Origin: Martelella sp. HB161492
GTDB lineage: Bacteria > Pseudomonadota > Alphaproteobacteria > Rhizobiales > Rhizobiaceae
Assembly (NCBI RefSeq): GCF_013184775.1
Contig: NZ_JAATVV010000007.1
Span: forward strand, 62,001-126,000
Length of the DNA: 64,000 bases
Direction: 5' to 3'
The notes under the pieces are model-generated. The model worked only from the letters and a program-made list of their open reading frames with translations. It was not told the origin of the DNA and did not search any database. Made by a program: the position numbers and the translations under genes. Position 1 is the first letter of the stretch. Each line of letters begins with the position of its first letter. This document shows, one piece after another, positions 43,486 to 52,955 of this stretch.

Positions 43486-43556
43486 TCAAGCTATCCGTCT
43501 TGAATTGGTTACAGACCATCAGCCAACGTTATAATTCGCCAATTGACACAGCAATA

Positions 43557-44363
43557 TTACAGGCCACGATATCGCATAGGTTTAATCGATTTTACACAAC
43601 AACCATTTCGTGTCCGAAATTTTGGATGCCCGGTGCAATCGGGTTCGAAAACCACCCGGTAGCGCGCGAAAACCACCGCCATAGCAAAAGCCAGCCAGGC
43701 GCCGAAGAACAGGCCGGCCACCACATCGCTTGGATAGTGAGCGCCGACCGCCACCCGGGCGAAGCCGAAAAACAGTGCCAGGCTGACGAAAACCGGCCGG
43801 TAGCGCGGCGCAAGCAGAGCCATGGCGCCGAAAAACGCGCCGGCAGCCGTCGAATGGCCCGAGGGGAAGCTCTGATGCGCGTAGGAAAACAGCCCGCCGC
43901 CGAAATGAAAATCGCCGACACTGTCAAACAGCATCGGCCGGGCCCGGCCGATCAGCCGCTTGACAAGATTGGCAATGGCCGAGGCCATGGCAAGTGAACT
44001 GAAGAGATAAAGCGCCTGCTGTCCGAGCAGCAATGCCGAAAGCCTCAGCCGCCGGGCTGCCGGACCGGCACTTGCGACAAGGGCGCAGCAGGCAAACACA
44101 AGCACGGCGCTCAGAAGCCACTTTGATGTCGACAGATCCGTCAGCGCCAAGGCAATGCTGCGGAAGACCGGCGAAATGCCGGCCGCCGCCATGGCCACCG
44201 GCCGGTCAAGCACCGCAAGGCAAAGCACCACCAGAGTGGCACCCGGCAGCAGAAATTCCGGCCAGCGCGTCGCTTTGAATGTGATCCGCCGCTGCGGTGC
44301 CGGCCAATTCAGACCGAAACGCACAAGCGGATGCCCGGAGGGAAAAGCGGGGTGATCGGACAT
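43557..44363 (-). CDS. PAP2-family membrane phosphatase (copy 2)
   Basis: A 268-aa paralogue of the next gene, with KRLIGRARP, FPSGHST and ARVAVGAHYPSD forming the full PAP2 site. The chosen ATG at 44363 has AGGGG eight bases upstream; an ATG two codons earlier is too close to that site. It precedes copy 1 by 71 bases, probably as a local duplication. The lipid substrate cannot be told apart from sequence. Confidence 0.87.
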   Translation of the reverse strand: MSDHPAFPSGHPLVRFGLNWPAPQRRITFKATRWPEFLLPGATLVVLCLAVLDRPVAMAAAGISPVFRSIALALTDLSTSKWLLSAVLVFACCALVASAGPAARRLRLSALLLGQQALYLFSSLAMASAIANLVKRLIGRARPMLFDSVGDFHFGGGLFSYAHQSFPSGHSTAAGAFFGAMALLAPRYRPVFVSLALFFGFARVAVGAHYPSDVVAGLFFGAWLAFAMAVVFARYRVVFEPDCTGHPKFRTRNGCCVKSIKPMRYRGL

Positions 44364-44386
44364 GAACATAGCCCCTAAAATAGATC

Positions 44387-44413
44387 GGCCGAGGCATTTA
44401 TAAAGCCCCGGCC
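44387..44413 (-). terminator. Probable leuB terminator
   Basis: Nine-pair stem GGCCGAGGC / GCCCCGGCC (one G-U) with an AT-rich loop, 26 bases beyond the leuB stop on the minus strand, followed by ATCTATTTTAG. Confidence 0.55.
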
Positions 44414-44439
44414 GCACAGCTTTTTTCGGATCGGTCCGA

Positions 44440-45555
44440 TCAGCCCTTGAGCTTGGCAGCAAAGGCCTTCAGCACCGCCTCGCCCATTTCTACCGTGTTC
44501 ACCCGCTTGCAGCCTTCCGACATGATATCGCCGGTCCGATAGCCATCTTCCAGCACCGAAGCGATCGCGGCTTCCAGCGCCTCGGCTTCGGTGATCATGT
44601 TGAAGGAATAGCGCATGCACATGGCAAAGGACGCAATCATCGCCAGCGGATTGGCAATGCCCTTGCCGGCAATATCCGGCGCGGAGCCATGCACAGGCTC
44701 ATACATGGCCTTGCGCTTGCCAGTCTTGGGATCCGGTGCGCCGAGAGACGCAGACGGCAACATGCCGAGCGAGCCCGTCAGCATCGCGGCAACATCAGAC
44801 AGGATATCGCCAAACAGATTATCGGTCACGATGACATCGAACTGCTTCGGCGCCCGCACCAGCTGCATGCCGCCGGCATCCGCCAGCATATGCGAGAGCT
44901 GAACATCCTTGAACGCCTCATCGTGAACCCGGGTCACAACCTGGTTCCAGAAAAGGCCGGACTTCATGACATTGCGCTTTTCCATCGAGCAGACGCGATT
45001 GTCGCGCGTGCGCGCAAGCTCGAAAGCAACGGCGGCAATGCGCTCGATCTCATAGGTCTCATAGACCTGCGTGTCGATCGCCCTCTGCTGGCCGTTGCCA
45101 AGGTCGATGATTTCCTTCGGTTCACCGAAATAGACGCCGCCGGTCAGTTCACGCACGATCAGAATATCGAGGCCTTCGACGAGGTCAGGCTTGAGCGATG
45201 ACGAGGCAGCCAGGGCCGGATAGCAGATCGCCGGGCGCAGATTGGCAAACAGCTGCATGTCCTTGCGCAGGCGCAGAAGGCCGGCTTCCGGCCGGACCTC
45301 ATAAGGAACGCTGTCCCATTTCGGTCCGCCGACAGCGGCCAGAATGACGGCATCTGCGGCCATGGCGCGGGCCATGTCAGCGTCGGAAATGGCAACGCCA
45401 TGCGCATCATAGGCCGAACCGCCGACAAGGCCGGTTTCGGTCACAAAGCCGGCACCGGTCTCGCGGTTCAGAAAATCGATGATCTTGACGAGTTCGGCGG
45501 TGATTTCCGGGCCGATGCCGTCACCAGGCAAAAGAAAGAGCGAACGATTGGTCAT
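44440..45555 (-). CDS. leuB: 3-isopropylmalate dehydrogenase
   Basis: NAD-dependent oxidative decarboxylation of 3-isopropylmalate in leucine synthesis. The 371-aa protein begins with [12 protein letters not shown] and carries the beta-decarboxylating dehydrogenase signatures, including [19 protein letters not shown] and the [17 protein letters not shown] motif. The ATG at 45555 has GGAGG five bases upstream; a GTG two codons earlier is unlikely. leuD lies 5 kb away on the same strand. Confidence 0.96.
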   Translation of the reverse strand: MTNRSLFLLPGDGIGPEITAELVKIIDFLNRETGAGFVTETGLVGGSAYDAHGVAISDADMARAMAADAVILAAVGGPKWDSVPYEVRPEAGLLRLRKDMQLFANLRPAICYPALAASSSLKPDLVEGLDILIVRELTGGVYFGEPKEIIDLGNGQQRAIDTQVYETYEIERIAAVAFELARTRDNRVCSMEKRNVMKSGLFWNQVVTRVHDEAFKDVQLSHMLADAGGMQLVRAPKQFDVIVTDNLFGDILSDVAAMLTGSLGMLPSASLGAPDPKTGKRKAMYEPVHGSAPDIAGKGIANPLAMIASFAMCMRYSFNMITEAEALEAAIASVLEDGYRTGDIMSEGCKRVNTVEMGEAVLKAFAAKLKG

Positions 45556-45757
45556 GGGCACCTCCCGATAGGCAATGATCAGCCTCCGGCGGCGCCCGCC
45601 GGCGGCGTGCTGAATTGTTGTTCTGAAAAGCCGCAGGGCAAAGCCGCTCGACCTGTCAAGGCTGGGTTCTAGACCGGGCGAGGCCCCAATTCAAGCCGGG
45701 GAAGGCCGCTTCGGTACGCCCGCTCGCGAATTCAGGCCGCGAAACCCTTGTGCCGCG

Positions 45758-46672
45758 CTATTGCGGCCCGTCACCGCGCAGGAGCTGAACGAGGGTCGGC
45801 GTCTCGGGTGTGGCATGATCGGGCTTCTGTCGTTGCGGCGGCGTGCCGTATCTGAGCTGCACGACCTTGTAGCCACCGGCCTGAAGCTCCGTCAGCAGGC
45901 CCGGCAGGAAATGCGCCGTGCGGGTCTGCAGATCATGCATCAGGATGATGCCGCCGCCATGCTTTGCCAGCCCGGCCATGACGCGGTTGATCAGCACCTG
46001 TGACGATGCTGGACGGTAATCAATGGAATCGATATCGACGCCGACCGGTATCAGGCCACGCGCTGCAATCATCTGATCCAGCCTGCCGCTTTCGGAAAGA
46101 TAGGGAAAGCGGAAGAAGTGGGGCTCCTGCCCCGTCGCCGATGTGACCGCGGCAACGCCCTTGTCGATCTCATTCTGCGCGGCCGCTGTCGACAGCTGTG
46201 CAAGGTTGGGATGCGAATAGCTGTGCGTTCCGATCGTGTGACCGCGCCGGGCGACATCTGCGCCAATGGCGGCATGGCTGCGCGCCATTTCCCCCACCAT
46301 GAAGAAGGTTGCCTTGACGCCGAAAGCATCCAGCGTATCGAGAATGGATGGCGTATTCTTCGGCACCGGCCCGTCATCAAAGGTCAGCACGACTTCCTTC
46401 GGTGCCAGAACGATATCGTGTGTCTGGTCGATATAGATCACCCGACCGGCAAGCCCTGATCCTGCAGCAGACTGGAATGGCGCCACAGCCGCCACGACCG
46501 AATGGATGGCCTCGCGCTTGAGTTTTGGCACCGGCATGGCCGGATCACGATCCTGCGAAAGCGACGATGTGCTCATGGAACTGGCCTCCACAGCTTTCGG
46601 CTCCGCAGCAGAGCCGGATATCGGAACAAGCAGACAGGCAGTCAAAACAAGCGAAGGAAGCCAATGAAGCAT
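45758..46672 (-). CDS. Polysaccharide deacetylase (NodB homology), exported
   Basis: A 304-aa carbohydrate esterase of family 4. A signal peptide (LHWLPSLVLTACLLVPISGSAA) sends it to the periplasm. NodB motifs are seen: VVLTFDDGPVPK (metal Asp pair), THSYSHPNL (metal His pair) and FFRFPYLSESG, then a late IILMHDLQ. It would remove acetyl groups from peptidoglycan or an exopolysaccharide. The ATG at 46672 is chosen because the signal peptide begins there. A single gene between leuB and the glycerate kinase. Confidence 0.88.
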   Translation of the reverse strand: MLHWLPSLVLTACLLVPISGSAAEPKAVEASSMSTSSLSQDRDPAMPVPKLKREAIHSVVAAVAPFQSAAGSGLAGRVIYIDQTHDIVLAPKEVVLTFDDGPVPKNTPSILDTLDAFGVKATFFMVGEMARSHAAIGADVARRGHTIGTHSYSHPNLAQLSTAAAQNEIDKGVAAVTSATGQEPHFFRFPYLSESGRLDQMIAARGLIPVGVDIDSIDYRPASSQVLINRVMAGLAKHGGGIILMHDLQTRTAHFLPGLLTELQAGGYKVVQLRYGTPPQRQKPDHATPETPTLVQLLRGDGPQ

Positions 46673-46820
46673 ATCCGAATCAGAACCTCTGCACGAAAGC
46701 GAGAACTGAAACCGATTGATAGCCCTCTCATGCCATATAACAAAGCGATATTGGCGGCGGCCCCCAAGCACTGCGGCGACTGTCACACCTGCGCAACATC
46801 TGCCTTCAACAGGGCGCGGC

Positions 46821-48089
46821 TCAGAGAATCAGAATCGCGCGGAAATCATTCACATTGGTCAGCGTTGGCCCGGTAATCAGCTGATCGCCGAGCGCCTCGA
46901 AAAAGCCGTGGCCATCATTGTTGTCGAGCGAGGCATGCGGATCGATGCCGAGCGCACGGGCGCGCGCCAGCGTATCCGGCGTGATCACGGCCCCCGCAAC
47001 CTCTTCGCGGCCATCGACGCCATCGGTATCGCCTGCAAGTGCATAAACGCCCTCAAGTCCGCCAAGATCGACGGCAAGCGACAGCAGGAATTCGACATTG
47101 CGGCCGCCGCGACCATCACCATGCACCGTCACGCTCGTCTCCCCGCCGGACAGGATCAGACCGGGCCGCGTCACCGGAACGCCGTGATGAACACAGGAAC
47201 GGGCAATGCCGGCATGAACGATACCGACCTCCGCCGCTTCGCCTTCAATCGTGTCCCCCAGCATCAGCACAGGCAGGCCAGCCTTTTCCGCCGCAGCGCG
47301 GGCGGCTTCGAGCGACATGTAGGGCGTGGCGATAATCACCTGCGTCGCCCCCTCAAGGCGCGGATCATCAGGCGCCACGCAGCGTGCGGCCGGCGAAGCC
47401 AGATGCCGCTCCACATGGGGCGGCAGATCGATCCGGTAGCGCTTGAGGATCGCCCGGCAATCATCCACGGTCGTCGTCTCACCGATCGTCGGTCCGGAAG
47501 CAATCACCGCGGGATCGTCACCTGGAACGTCCGAAATCATCAGCGTATGGCAATGGGCCGGATGAATGGCGGCGGCAAGCCTGCCGCCCTTGATCGCGGA
47601 AAGATGCTTGCGCACGCAGTTCATTTCGTCGATCGAGGCACCACAGGCCAGCAGCGCCTTGTTGACGGCAATCTGATCGGCAAGCGCCATACCGTCCGGC
47701 GGCAATGACAAAAGCGCCGAACCGCCGCCCGAGATCAGCACGATGACGAGATCATCGGCCGTCAGATTGCTGACAAGCGACAGAATCCGCCGCGCCGCCG
47801 CTTCGCCAGCCGCATCCGGCACGGGGTGGGAAGCCTGAACGATCTCGATCTTCGAACAGGGCGCCTCATGGCCGTAACGGGTCACCACGAGCCCTTCCAG
47901 CGGCCCGTCCCAGCAGGCTTCCAGCGCTTCCGCCATGCGTGCGGACCCCTTGCCTGCGCCGATGACGACCGTGCGCCCCTTTGGCACTGCGGGAAGATAT
48001 TTCTTCACCTGCGCCATCGGGTCGGCCGCTTCCACCGCCACCTGAAACAGCGATTTGAGGAAAGCTGTCGGATCATCGGCAAAATTCAT
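46821..48089 (-). CDS. ttuD: Glycerate 2-kinase (DUF4147/TtuD family)
   Basis: A 422-aa MOFRL-type glycerate kinase, often annotated TtuD or hydroxypyruvate reductase. Motifs are GRTVVIGAGKGSARMAEAL, LISGGGSALLSLP, MNCVRKHLSAIKGGRLA, ISDVPGDDPAVIASGP and the C-terminal LAGDTDGVDG. It phosphorylates D-glycerate at C2 and feeds lower glycolysis. I chose Met21 of the long frame (48089), where similarity to rhizobial homologues starts; the ribosome site is poor. It is divergent from mfpsA. Confidence 0.87.
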   Translation of the reverse strand: MNFADDPTAFLKSLFQVAVEAADPMAQVKKYLPAVPKGRTVVIGAGKGSARMAEALEACWDGPLEGLVVTRYGHEAPCSKIEIVQASHPVPDAAGEAAARRILSLVSNLTADDLVIVLISGGGSALLSLPPDGMALADQIAVNKALLACGASIDEMNCVRKHLSAIKGGRLAAAIHPAHCHTLMISDVPGDDPAVIASGPTIGETTTVDDCRAILKRYRIDLPPHVERHLASPAARCVAPDDPRLEGATQVIIATPYMSLEAARAAAEKAGLPVLMLGDTIEGEAAEVGIVHAGIARSCVHHGVPVTRPGLILSGGETSVTVHGDGRGGRNVEFLLSLAVDLGGLEGVYALAGDTDGVDGREEVAGAVITPDTLARARALGIDPHASLDNNDGHGFFEALGDQLITGPTLTNVNDFRAILIL

Positions 48090-48370
48090 TCTCAAAAACC
48101 CCCGGCTGGCACGCGAGGCCGACGGAAGGACCGGCAGGCGCGTCGTCATTGCAGTGTCACCGAGTGTTTCACAGAAAAACTATGCGCTCAAGCAATCTGA
48201 AGGGAACACAACCCCGCCATGCAGCGTTCAGTTCACATGGTGGGATCAGCTCCACAATCGCCTTGTCGTGCCCTGTGGCCGAAACGTATTTCCCGGCCAA
48301 TGACAAGTTTTTATGAAATTTCGGGTGGGGTTGATAGCTGCGGCGCAAAATTGTAGTAAAGGTATCCATT

Positions 48371-49708
48371 ATGACAGAAGCACCTGAAACTGATAAATTT
48401 CCAAGTATTGCCCTGATTTCGACCCATGGATACGTTGCCGCTGATCCGCCGCTTGGCGCTGCCGATACTGGCGGTCAGGTCGTATACGTTCTTGAACTTG
48501 CAAAAAAGCTTGCCCAGCTCGGCTATTCTGTCGATCTCTACACCCGCCGCTTTGAGGAGCAGCCGGAGATCGACATCGTCGATGATCGCGTCAGGGTTGT
48601 GCGCATCCCCTGCGGTGGCAAGGATTTCATTCCCAAAGAATATCTCTATCGCCATCTGCTCGAATGGAGCGAGAACGCGCTGCGCTACATGCGCCGCAAC
48701 AATCTCACCTATGACTTCATCAATTCGCATTACTGGGATGCGGGCTATGCCGGCATGCGCCTGTCGGAAGCGCTGGACATTCCGCACCTGCACACGCCCC
48801 ATTCGCTCGGCATCTGGAAAAAGCGCCAGATGGAGACCGACTACCCCGATCGCGCCGACCAGTTCGAGAAGGATTTCAACTTTTCTGAGCGCATCCGTTT
48901 TGAAAGCCAGATCTATCGCAGCTGCGACGCCGTGATTGCCACGACGCCGTTGCAGGTCGACATGATCATCGATGATTATTCGCTGAAGGAAGACAGGGTC
49001 TACATGATCCCGCCGGGTTATGATGACAACCGCTTCTATCCCGTGTCGGCCGCCTCGCGGCAGATGCTGCGCGAAAGATTCGGATTTACCGGGAAAACGG
49101 TGCTGTCGCTTGGCCGCCTTGCGACCAACAAGGGCTATGATCTTCTGATCGATGGCTTCGCGGTTCTTGCTGAACGCGTGCCCGATGCCCGCCTGCATCT
49201 GGCCGTCGGCGGCGAGAACATGGACGAGCTCGAAACCCGCATTCTCGGCGAACTGAAGGATCAGGTGAAGGCGCTCGGCCTTGAGGACAAGGTGGAATTT
49301 TCCGGCTATGTCTCCGATGAGGATCTGCCCGATATCTACCGCGCCGCCGATCTGTTCGTGCTTTCAAGCCGCTACGAACCCTTCGGCATGACCGCCATCG
49401 AGGCCATGGCCAGCGGCACGCCGACAGTGGTGACCACCAATGGCGGGCTTTACCGCGCCATCAGTTTCGGACGCCACGCCCTGTTTGCCGATACGTTCGA
49501 CAAATATGACCTCGGCATCATGATGATGAAGCCCTTCAAGCACAAGCGGCTGAACGACCGTCTGTCGCGCATGGGCGCCCACAAGGCCCGCAGCCTGTTC
49601 ACCTGGACAGGCATTGCCCAACAGCTGATTTCGCTGGTCGAAGGCCGGCCGATCCGCCAGTCACTGCGAGACAGCGACTGGGCCGAACCCTGGCACGATG
49701 GCGACTGA
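48371..49708 (+). CDS. mfpsA: Mannosylfructose-phosphate synthase
   Basis: A 445-aa GT4 glycosyltransferase of the sucrose-phosphate-synthase-like group. Motifs are TGGQVVYVLELAKKLAQLGY near the N-terminus, HTPHSLGIWKK, and the EX7E nucleotide-sugar motif in YEPFGMTAIEAMASGTP. Length and layout match MfpsA of Agrobacterium, which joins GDP-mannose to fructose-6-phosphate. The phosphatase partner starts three bases after the stop, as in Agrobacterium, which supports mannosylfructose over sucrose. The product is an osmolyte, so osmotic induction is expected. Confidence 0.85.
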   Translation: MTEAPETDKFPSIALISTHGYVAADPPLGAADTGGQVVYVLELAKKLAQLGYSVDLYTRRFEEQPEIDIVDDRVRVVRIPCGGKDFIPKEYLYRHLLEWSENALRYMRRNNLTYDFINSHYWDAGYAGMRLSEALDIPHLHTPHSLGIWKKRQMETDYPDRADQFEKDFNFSERIRFESQIYRSCDAVIATTPLQVDMIIDDYSLKEDRVYMIPPGYDDNRFYPVSAASRQMLRERFGFTGKTVLSLGRLATNKGYDLLIDGFAVLAERVPDARLHLAVGGENMDELETRILGELKDQVKALGLEDKVEFSGYVSDEDLPDIYRAADLFVLSSRYEPFGMTAIEAMASGTPTVVTTNGGLYRAISFGRHALFADTFDKYDLGIMMMKPFKHKRLNDRLSRMGAHKARSLFTWTGIAQQLISLVEGRPIRQSLRDSDWAEPWHDGD

Positions 49709-49711
49709 GCC

Positions 49712-50452
49712 ATGAAACCGCGTCTGTTTTCGTCCGATCTCGACGGAACGCTTGTCGGTGATCCCGCAGCGACAGCCCGGTTCCGCACGGCCTTCGAGGC
49801 GCTCGCCCCCGAAGACCGGCCGGTACTGGTCTATAATAGCGGCCGGCTGATCGATGACATGCTCGCGCTGATCCCCAAGGCAGGCCTGCCGGAACCGGAT
49901 TTTCTGATCGGCGGTGTCGGCACCATGCTGCATGGTCTTCGCGACAGTGCCATTGATGCGGGGTTCGCCGAACAGATCGGCTCTGGCTTCGACGCCAGCA
50001 AGATCGCTGCCCTCATGGGCGAAATTCCTGATGTCCACCGTCAGCCGGAGCGTTATCAGCACGGACTGAAGTCAAGCTGGTATCTTGAAGACGCCGATGC
50101 GGCGCGGCTGCAGGCGATCGAACGCCAGCTCAGGTCTGCCGGTCTCGACATCAAACTGGTCTATTCCTCGTCCCGCGATCTCGATGTGCTGCCCAGGGCC
50201 GCCGACAAGGGCGCGACCCTCGCCTTCCTTGCTGCCCGGCTTGGCCTCGACATGCAATCGGTCGTCGTTGCTGGCGACACCGGCAATGATCGCGCCATGT
50301 TCGAGGTGGACGGTGTCCGCGGCATCATCCCCGCCAATGGTTTCGACGAATTGCGCGCCCTTGCCCCGGCGGGGGCCCGCATCTACCACGCCCGCGCCGC
50401 TATTGCCGATGGTGTGATTGAAGGTTTGCGGCATTTCGGCCTGCCGCTCTGA
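49712..50452 (+). CDS. mfppB: Mannosylfructose-phosphate phosphatase
   Basis: A 246-aa HAD-superfamily phosphatase of the sucrose-phosphatase type. The nucleophile motif is LFSSDLDGTLVGD at the N-terminus, motif II is VLVYNSGR, and the metal motif GDTGNDRAMFEV is near 190. It removes the phosphate from mannosylfructose-phosphate to give the free osmolyte. Coupled to mfpsA (3-base gap). Confidence 0.87.
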   Translation: MKPRLFSSDLDGTLVGDPAATARFRTAFEALAPEDRPVLVYNSGRLIDDMLALIPKAGLPEPDFLIGGVGTMLHGLRDSAIDAGFAEQIGSGFDASKIAALMGEIPDVHRQPERYQHGLKSSWYLEDADAARLQAIERQLRSAGLDIKLVYSSSRDLDVLPRAADKGATLAFLAARLGLDMQSVVVAGDTGNDRAMFEVDGVRGIIPANGFDELRALAPAGARIYHARAAIADGVIEGLRHFGLPL

Positions 50453-50489
50453 CGGGTCCGGGCAACACGGAACCGGCCACAAAGCAAAA

Positions 50490-50513
50490 CCGGCCGGTGT
50501 CTCCACCAGCCGG
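50490..50513 (-). terminator. Terminator between convergent mfppB and leuD
   Basis: Ten-base arms CCGGC-C-GGTG / CACC-A-GCCGG (one mismatch) with loop TCTC. On the minus strand TTTTGCTTTG follows, so it terminates leuD; it may also serve mfppB. Confidence 0.7.
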
Positions 50514-50540
50514 CTGCAAAGAAAGAACGGCTTTTCCGCC

Positions 50541-51146
50541 TCAGGCCCAGGGGCGATCGGCAGCGAGCCTGGCCTCATAGGTGGCAATATTGCCCTGCTT
50601 TTCCATGGTCAGCGAAATATCGTCGAGACCGTTCAGCAGGCAGTGCCGCTTGAAGCTGTCGAGTTCGAAGCTGATAGAGCCGCCATCGGGACCGGAGATT
50701 TCCTGCTTCTCGAGATCGACTGTGATGATGGCATTGGAGCCGCGCTCGGCATCATCCATCAGCATTTCCAGCTGTTCCGGCGTTACCTTGATCGGCAGAA
50801 TGCCGTTCTTGAAACAGTTGTTGTAGAAGATATCGGCAAAGCTGGTGGAGATCACGCAGCGGATACCGAAATCGGCCAGCGCCCAGGGCGCATGCTCGCG
50901 CGAGGAGCCGCAGCCGAAATTGTCACCGGCAATCAGGATTTTCGCTTGGCGATAAGCCGGCTTGTTGAGCACGAAGTCGGCATTTTCGGAGCCGTCTTCA
51001 TTGTAGCGCGCTTCGGCGAAGAGGCCCTTGCCGAGACCGGTGCGCTTGATCGTCTTCAGGTAATCCTTCGGGATGATCATGTCCGTGTCGATATTGACAA
51101 CCGGAAGCGGCGCCGCAACGCCGGTAAGCTTGACAAATTTTTCCAT
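50541..51146 (-). CDS. leuD: 3-isopropylmalate dehydratase small subunit
   Basis: Swivel-domain subunit of isopropylmalate isomerase, leucine biosynthesis; works with LeuC, not in the window. The 201-aa protein has [15 protein letters not shown] at the start and the substrate-binding [15 protein letters not shown] near 80. Normal length. The small membrane-protein gene lies 161 bases upstream on the same strand. Confidence 0.96.
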   Translation of the reverse strand: MEKFVKLTGVAAPLPVVNIDTDMIIPKDYLKTIKRTGLGKGLFAEARYNEDGSENADFVLNKPAYRQAKILIAGDNFGCGSSREHAPWALADFGIRCVISTSFADIFYNNCFKNGILPIKVTPEQLEMLMDDAERGSNAIITVDLEKQEISGPDGGSISFELDSFKRHCLLNGLDDISLTMEKQGNIATYEARLAADRPWA

Positions 51147-51307
51147 TGCACGTCCTCAGCGCGTTTCTGAAGGCAGATTTTGTTTGAGAACGGGATAAAG
51201 GGCTTTTGCGCATTTTTCAATGGCAAACTGTACCTGAGGGTACGCCCACACGATTCCACCCTGGAAGCGCCGCGACAAAACGACGCTCCAAAGTGATTGA
51301 TCCGGCT

Positions 51308-51550
51308 TTACAGATCGATGATCTTGCCGCGACCGTCATCCCAGACGCGCATGTCTTCCTGACGGGCCGACCTGCGGCGTGCGCGTACAGGAACCGCCGA
51401 GCGCTCAAGCCGCGCGGCGAAAAGGCGCGCGAGAGAAAGCACGGCAAGAACGCCAATCAGCGCGAAGCCGACAGAAGCTGCAAAGACCGTCAGAACCGCA
51501 ATAGCGGCAAGACCGACGATCGCCATCAGTACCGAACGGATATTCTGCAT
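51308..51550 (-). CDS. Small membrane protein
   Basis: An 80-aa protein with a long hydrophobic stretch, probably two helices (SVLMAIVGLAAIAVLTVFAA and SVGFALIGVLAVLSLARLF), then a basic tail with RRRSARQEDMRVWDDGRGKIIDL as the last part. AAAGGA precedes the ATG at 51550. It sits upstream of leuD; no function is known. Confidence 0.7.
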   Translation of the reverse strand: MQNIRSVLMAIVGLAAIAVLTVFAASVGFALIGVLAVLSLARLFAARLERSAVPVRARRRSARQEDMRVWDDGRGKIIDL

Positions 51551-51709
51551 CGTCAAAATCCTTTCACATTTGACAATCTGGCGCTTTGGCAGTTCTTTCG
51601 CAAGGGGCGAATGCAAATTTGTCTCTCCGAATAATCATCAAAATGCTGAAATAACGTTTCAGCACCCCGCAACCGCATTACTTATAGAAAATATGGTAGG
51701 ACTAAGGCT

Positions 51710-52606
51710 ATGGACCGGATTAAGCTGCGCCGTTCTGTTTTGTGTGTTCCGGCAGTCAACCGCCGCGCGCTAGCGAAGACCGCCACGCTGGACTGCGATG
51801 CTGTGATCTTCGATCTCGAAGACGCTGTCGCGCGTGAGCGCAAGGCCGAAGCGCGTGAGAATCTCGAGCAGCTCTTCATCAACAACCGCCCCCAGGGCAA
51901 GCTGACGGCAATCCGCATCAATCCGCTGTCGACGGATTTCGGCCGTGAGGACATGAAGGTGGCAATGGCCTGCCAGCCGGACGCCATTCTCCTGCCCAAG
52001 GTGGAGACTGTGGCCAATGTCGCAGCAGCCAGCGCCATCCTCAACGCCAATGGCGCGCCCCTCAGGGTCAAGCTCTGGGGCATGATCGAAACGCCGGAAG
52101 GCGTTCTCAACGCCCATGCCATTGCCGGCGCCTTCTCGGTTGCCTCCGGCGGACGCCTCGAGACCCTCGTCATCGGTGTCAATGACCTGCGTTCCGAAAC
52201 CGGCGTTCTGCCGCAGTTCGGCCGTCCCTATCTGGTGCCATGGCTGATGCAGGTGCTTCTGGCCGGGCGCGCCTTCGGCCTTTCGGTGGTCGACGGGGTG
52301 TTCAACAACTACACCAATCAGGATGCCTTCATTGCCGAGTGTATCCAGGGCAACGAAATGGGCTTTGACGGCAAGATGCTGATCCATCCCTCGCAGATTG
52401 CCGGCGCGAACCAGCATTTCAGCCCGTCTCCGGCCGCCCTCGCCGAAGCGCATGCCATTATCGCGGCCTTCGCCGCACCGGAAGCGCAAGGACAGGCCGT
52501 GCTGCAATTCAACGGCCGGATGATCGAGCGGCTGCATCTGGAACAGGCCGAGGCGCTTGTCGCCATTGCCGAAGGCATTGAAAAGCCGGAAGGAGACAGC
52601 CTGTGA
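51710..52606 (+). CDS. HpcH/HpaI aldolase-citrate lyase family CoA-ester lyase
   Basis: A 298-aa CitE-like protein of the malyl-CoA/citramalyl-CoA lyase group. Motifs are RSVLCVPAVN, CDAVIFDLEDAV (metal-binding Glu/Asp), IRINPLST, a LPKVETV strand and KMLIHPSQIAG. It would cleave or form a malyl-CoA-type thioester. Its stop overlaps the DUF1737 gene (4 bases), a pairing common in rhizobia as far as I recall. The true substrate is open. Confidence 0.85.
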   Translation: MDRIKLRRSVLCVPAVNRRALAKTATLDCDAVIFDLEDAVARERKAEARENLEQLFINNRPQGKLTAIRINPLSTDFGREDMKVAMACQPDAILLPKVETVANVAAASAILNANGAPLRVKLWGMIETPEGVLNAHAIAGAFSVASGGRLETLVIGVNDLRSETGVLPQFGRPYLVPWLMQVLLAGRAFGLSVVDGVFNNYTNQDAFIAECIQGNEMGFDGKMLIHPSQIAGANQHFSPSPAALAEAHAIIAAFAAPEAQGQAVLQFNGRMIERLHLEQAEALVAIAEGIEKPEGDSL

Positions 52607-52809
52607 AGCTCTACCGTTTCCTCACCGGACCCGATGATGCCAGCTTCTGCCATCGCGTCACCGATGCGCTGAACAAGGGCTGGTCGCTCTCCGGCGCGCC
52701 GTCGATCTCCTTCAACCACGCCACCGGCCAGATGTATTGCGGCCAGGCCGTGGTGAAAGAGGTCGAGGGCAAGGACTATGACCCGTCGATGAAACTCGGC
52801 GAGCAGTAA
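52603..52809 (+). CDS. DUF1737 protein
   Basis: A 68-aa soluble protein: MKLYRFLTGPDDASFCHRV, then ALNKGWSLSGAPSISFN. This is the whole DUF1737 domain. It overlaps the CoA-ester lyase gene by four bases and so is made with it. A strong terminator follows. Role unknown; an accessory of the lyase is a guess. Confidence 0.85.
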   Translation: MKLYRFLTGPDDASFCHRVTDALNKGWSLSGAPSISFNHATGQMYCGQAVVKEVEGKDYDPSMKLGEQ

Positions 52810-52838
52810 GCGCCAGGCTTTTGCGCTCCACATTCATC

Positions 52839-52873
52839 AAACGCGCCGCAGACTTCAGGCCTGCGGCGCGTTT
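52839..52873 (+). terminator. Terminator after DUF1737 gene
   Basis: Perfect 13-bp stem from 52839-52851 pairing with 52861-52873 (core ACGCGCCGCAG / CTGCGGCGCGT), nine-base loop, then TTGACATTT. It separates the lyase operon from the enoyl-CoA hydratase family gene. Confidence 0.75.
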
Positions 52874-52955
52874 GACATTTGTCATTTGACGAACTGGCCA
52901 CAGCCTCTACCAATGGTGCGGTGAGCGAAACAGCGGCTGAGAGGAAAGCAGATCC

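Noticed and set aside
48331-48359. TTGATA-N17-TAGTAA promoter for mfpsA
   Set aside because: It would start RNA only a few bases before the ATG and exclude the AAGG ribosome site, so the real promoter is probably further upstream.
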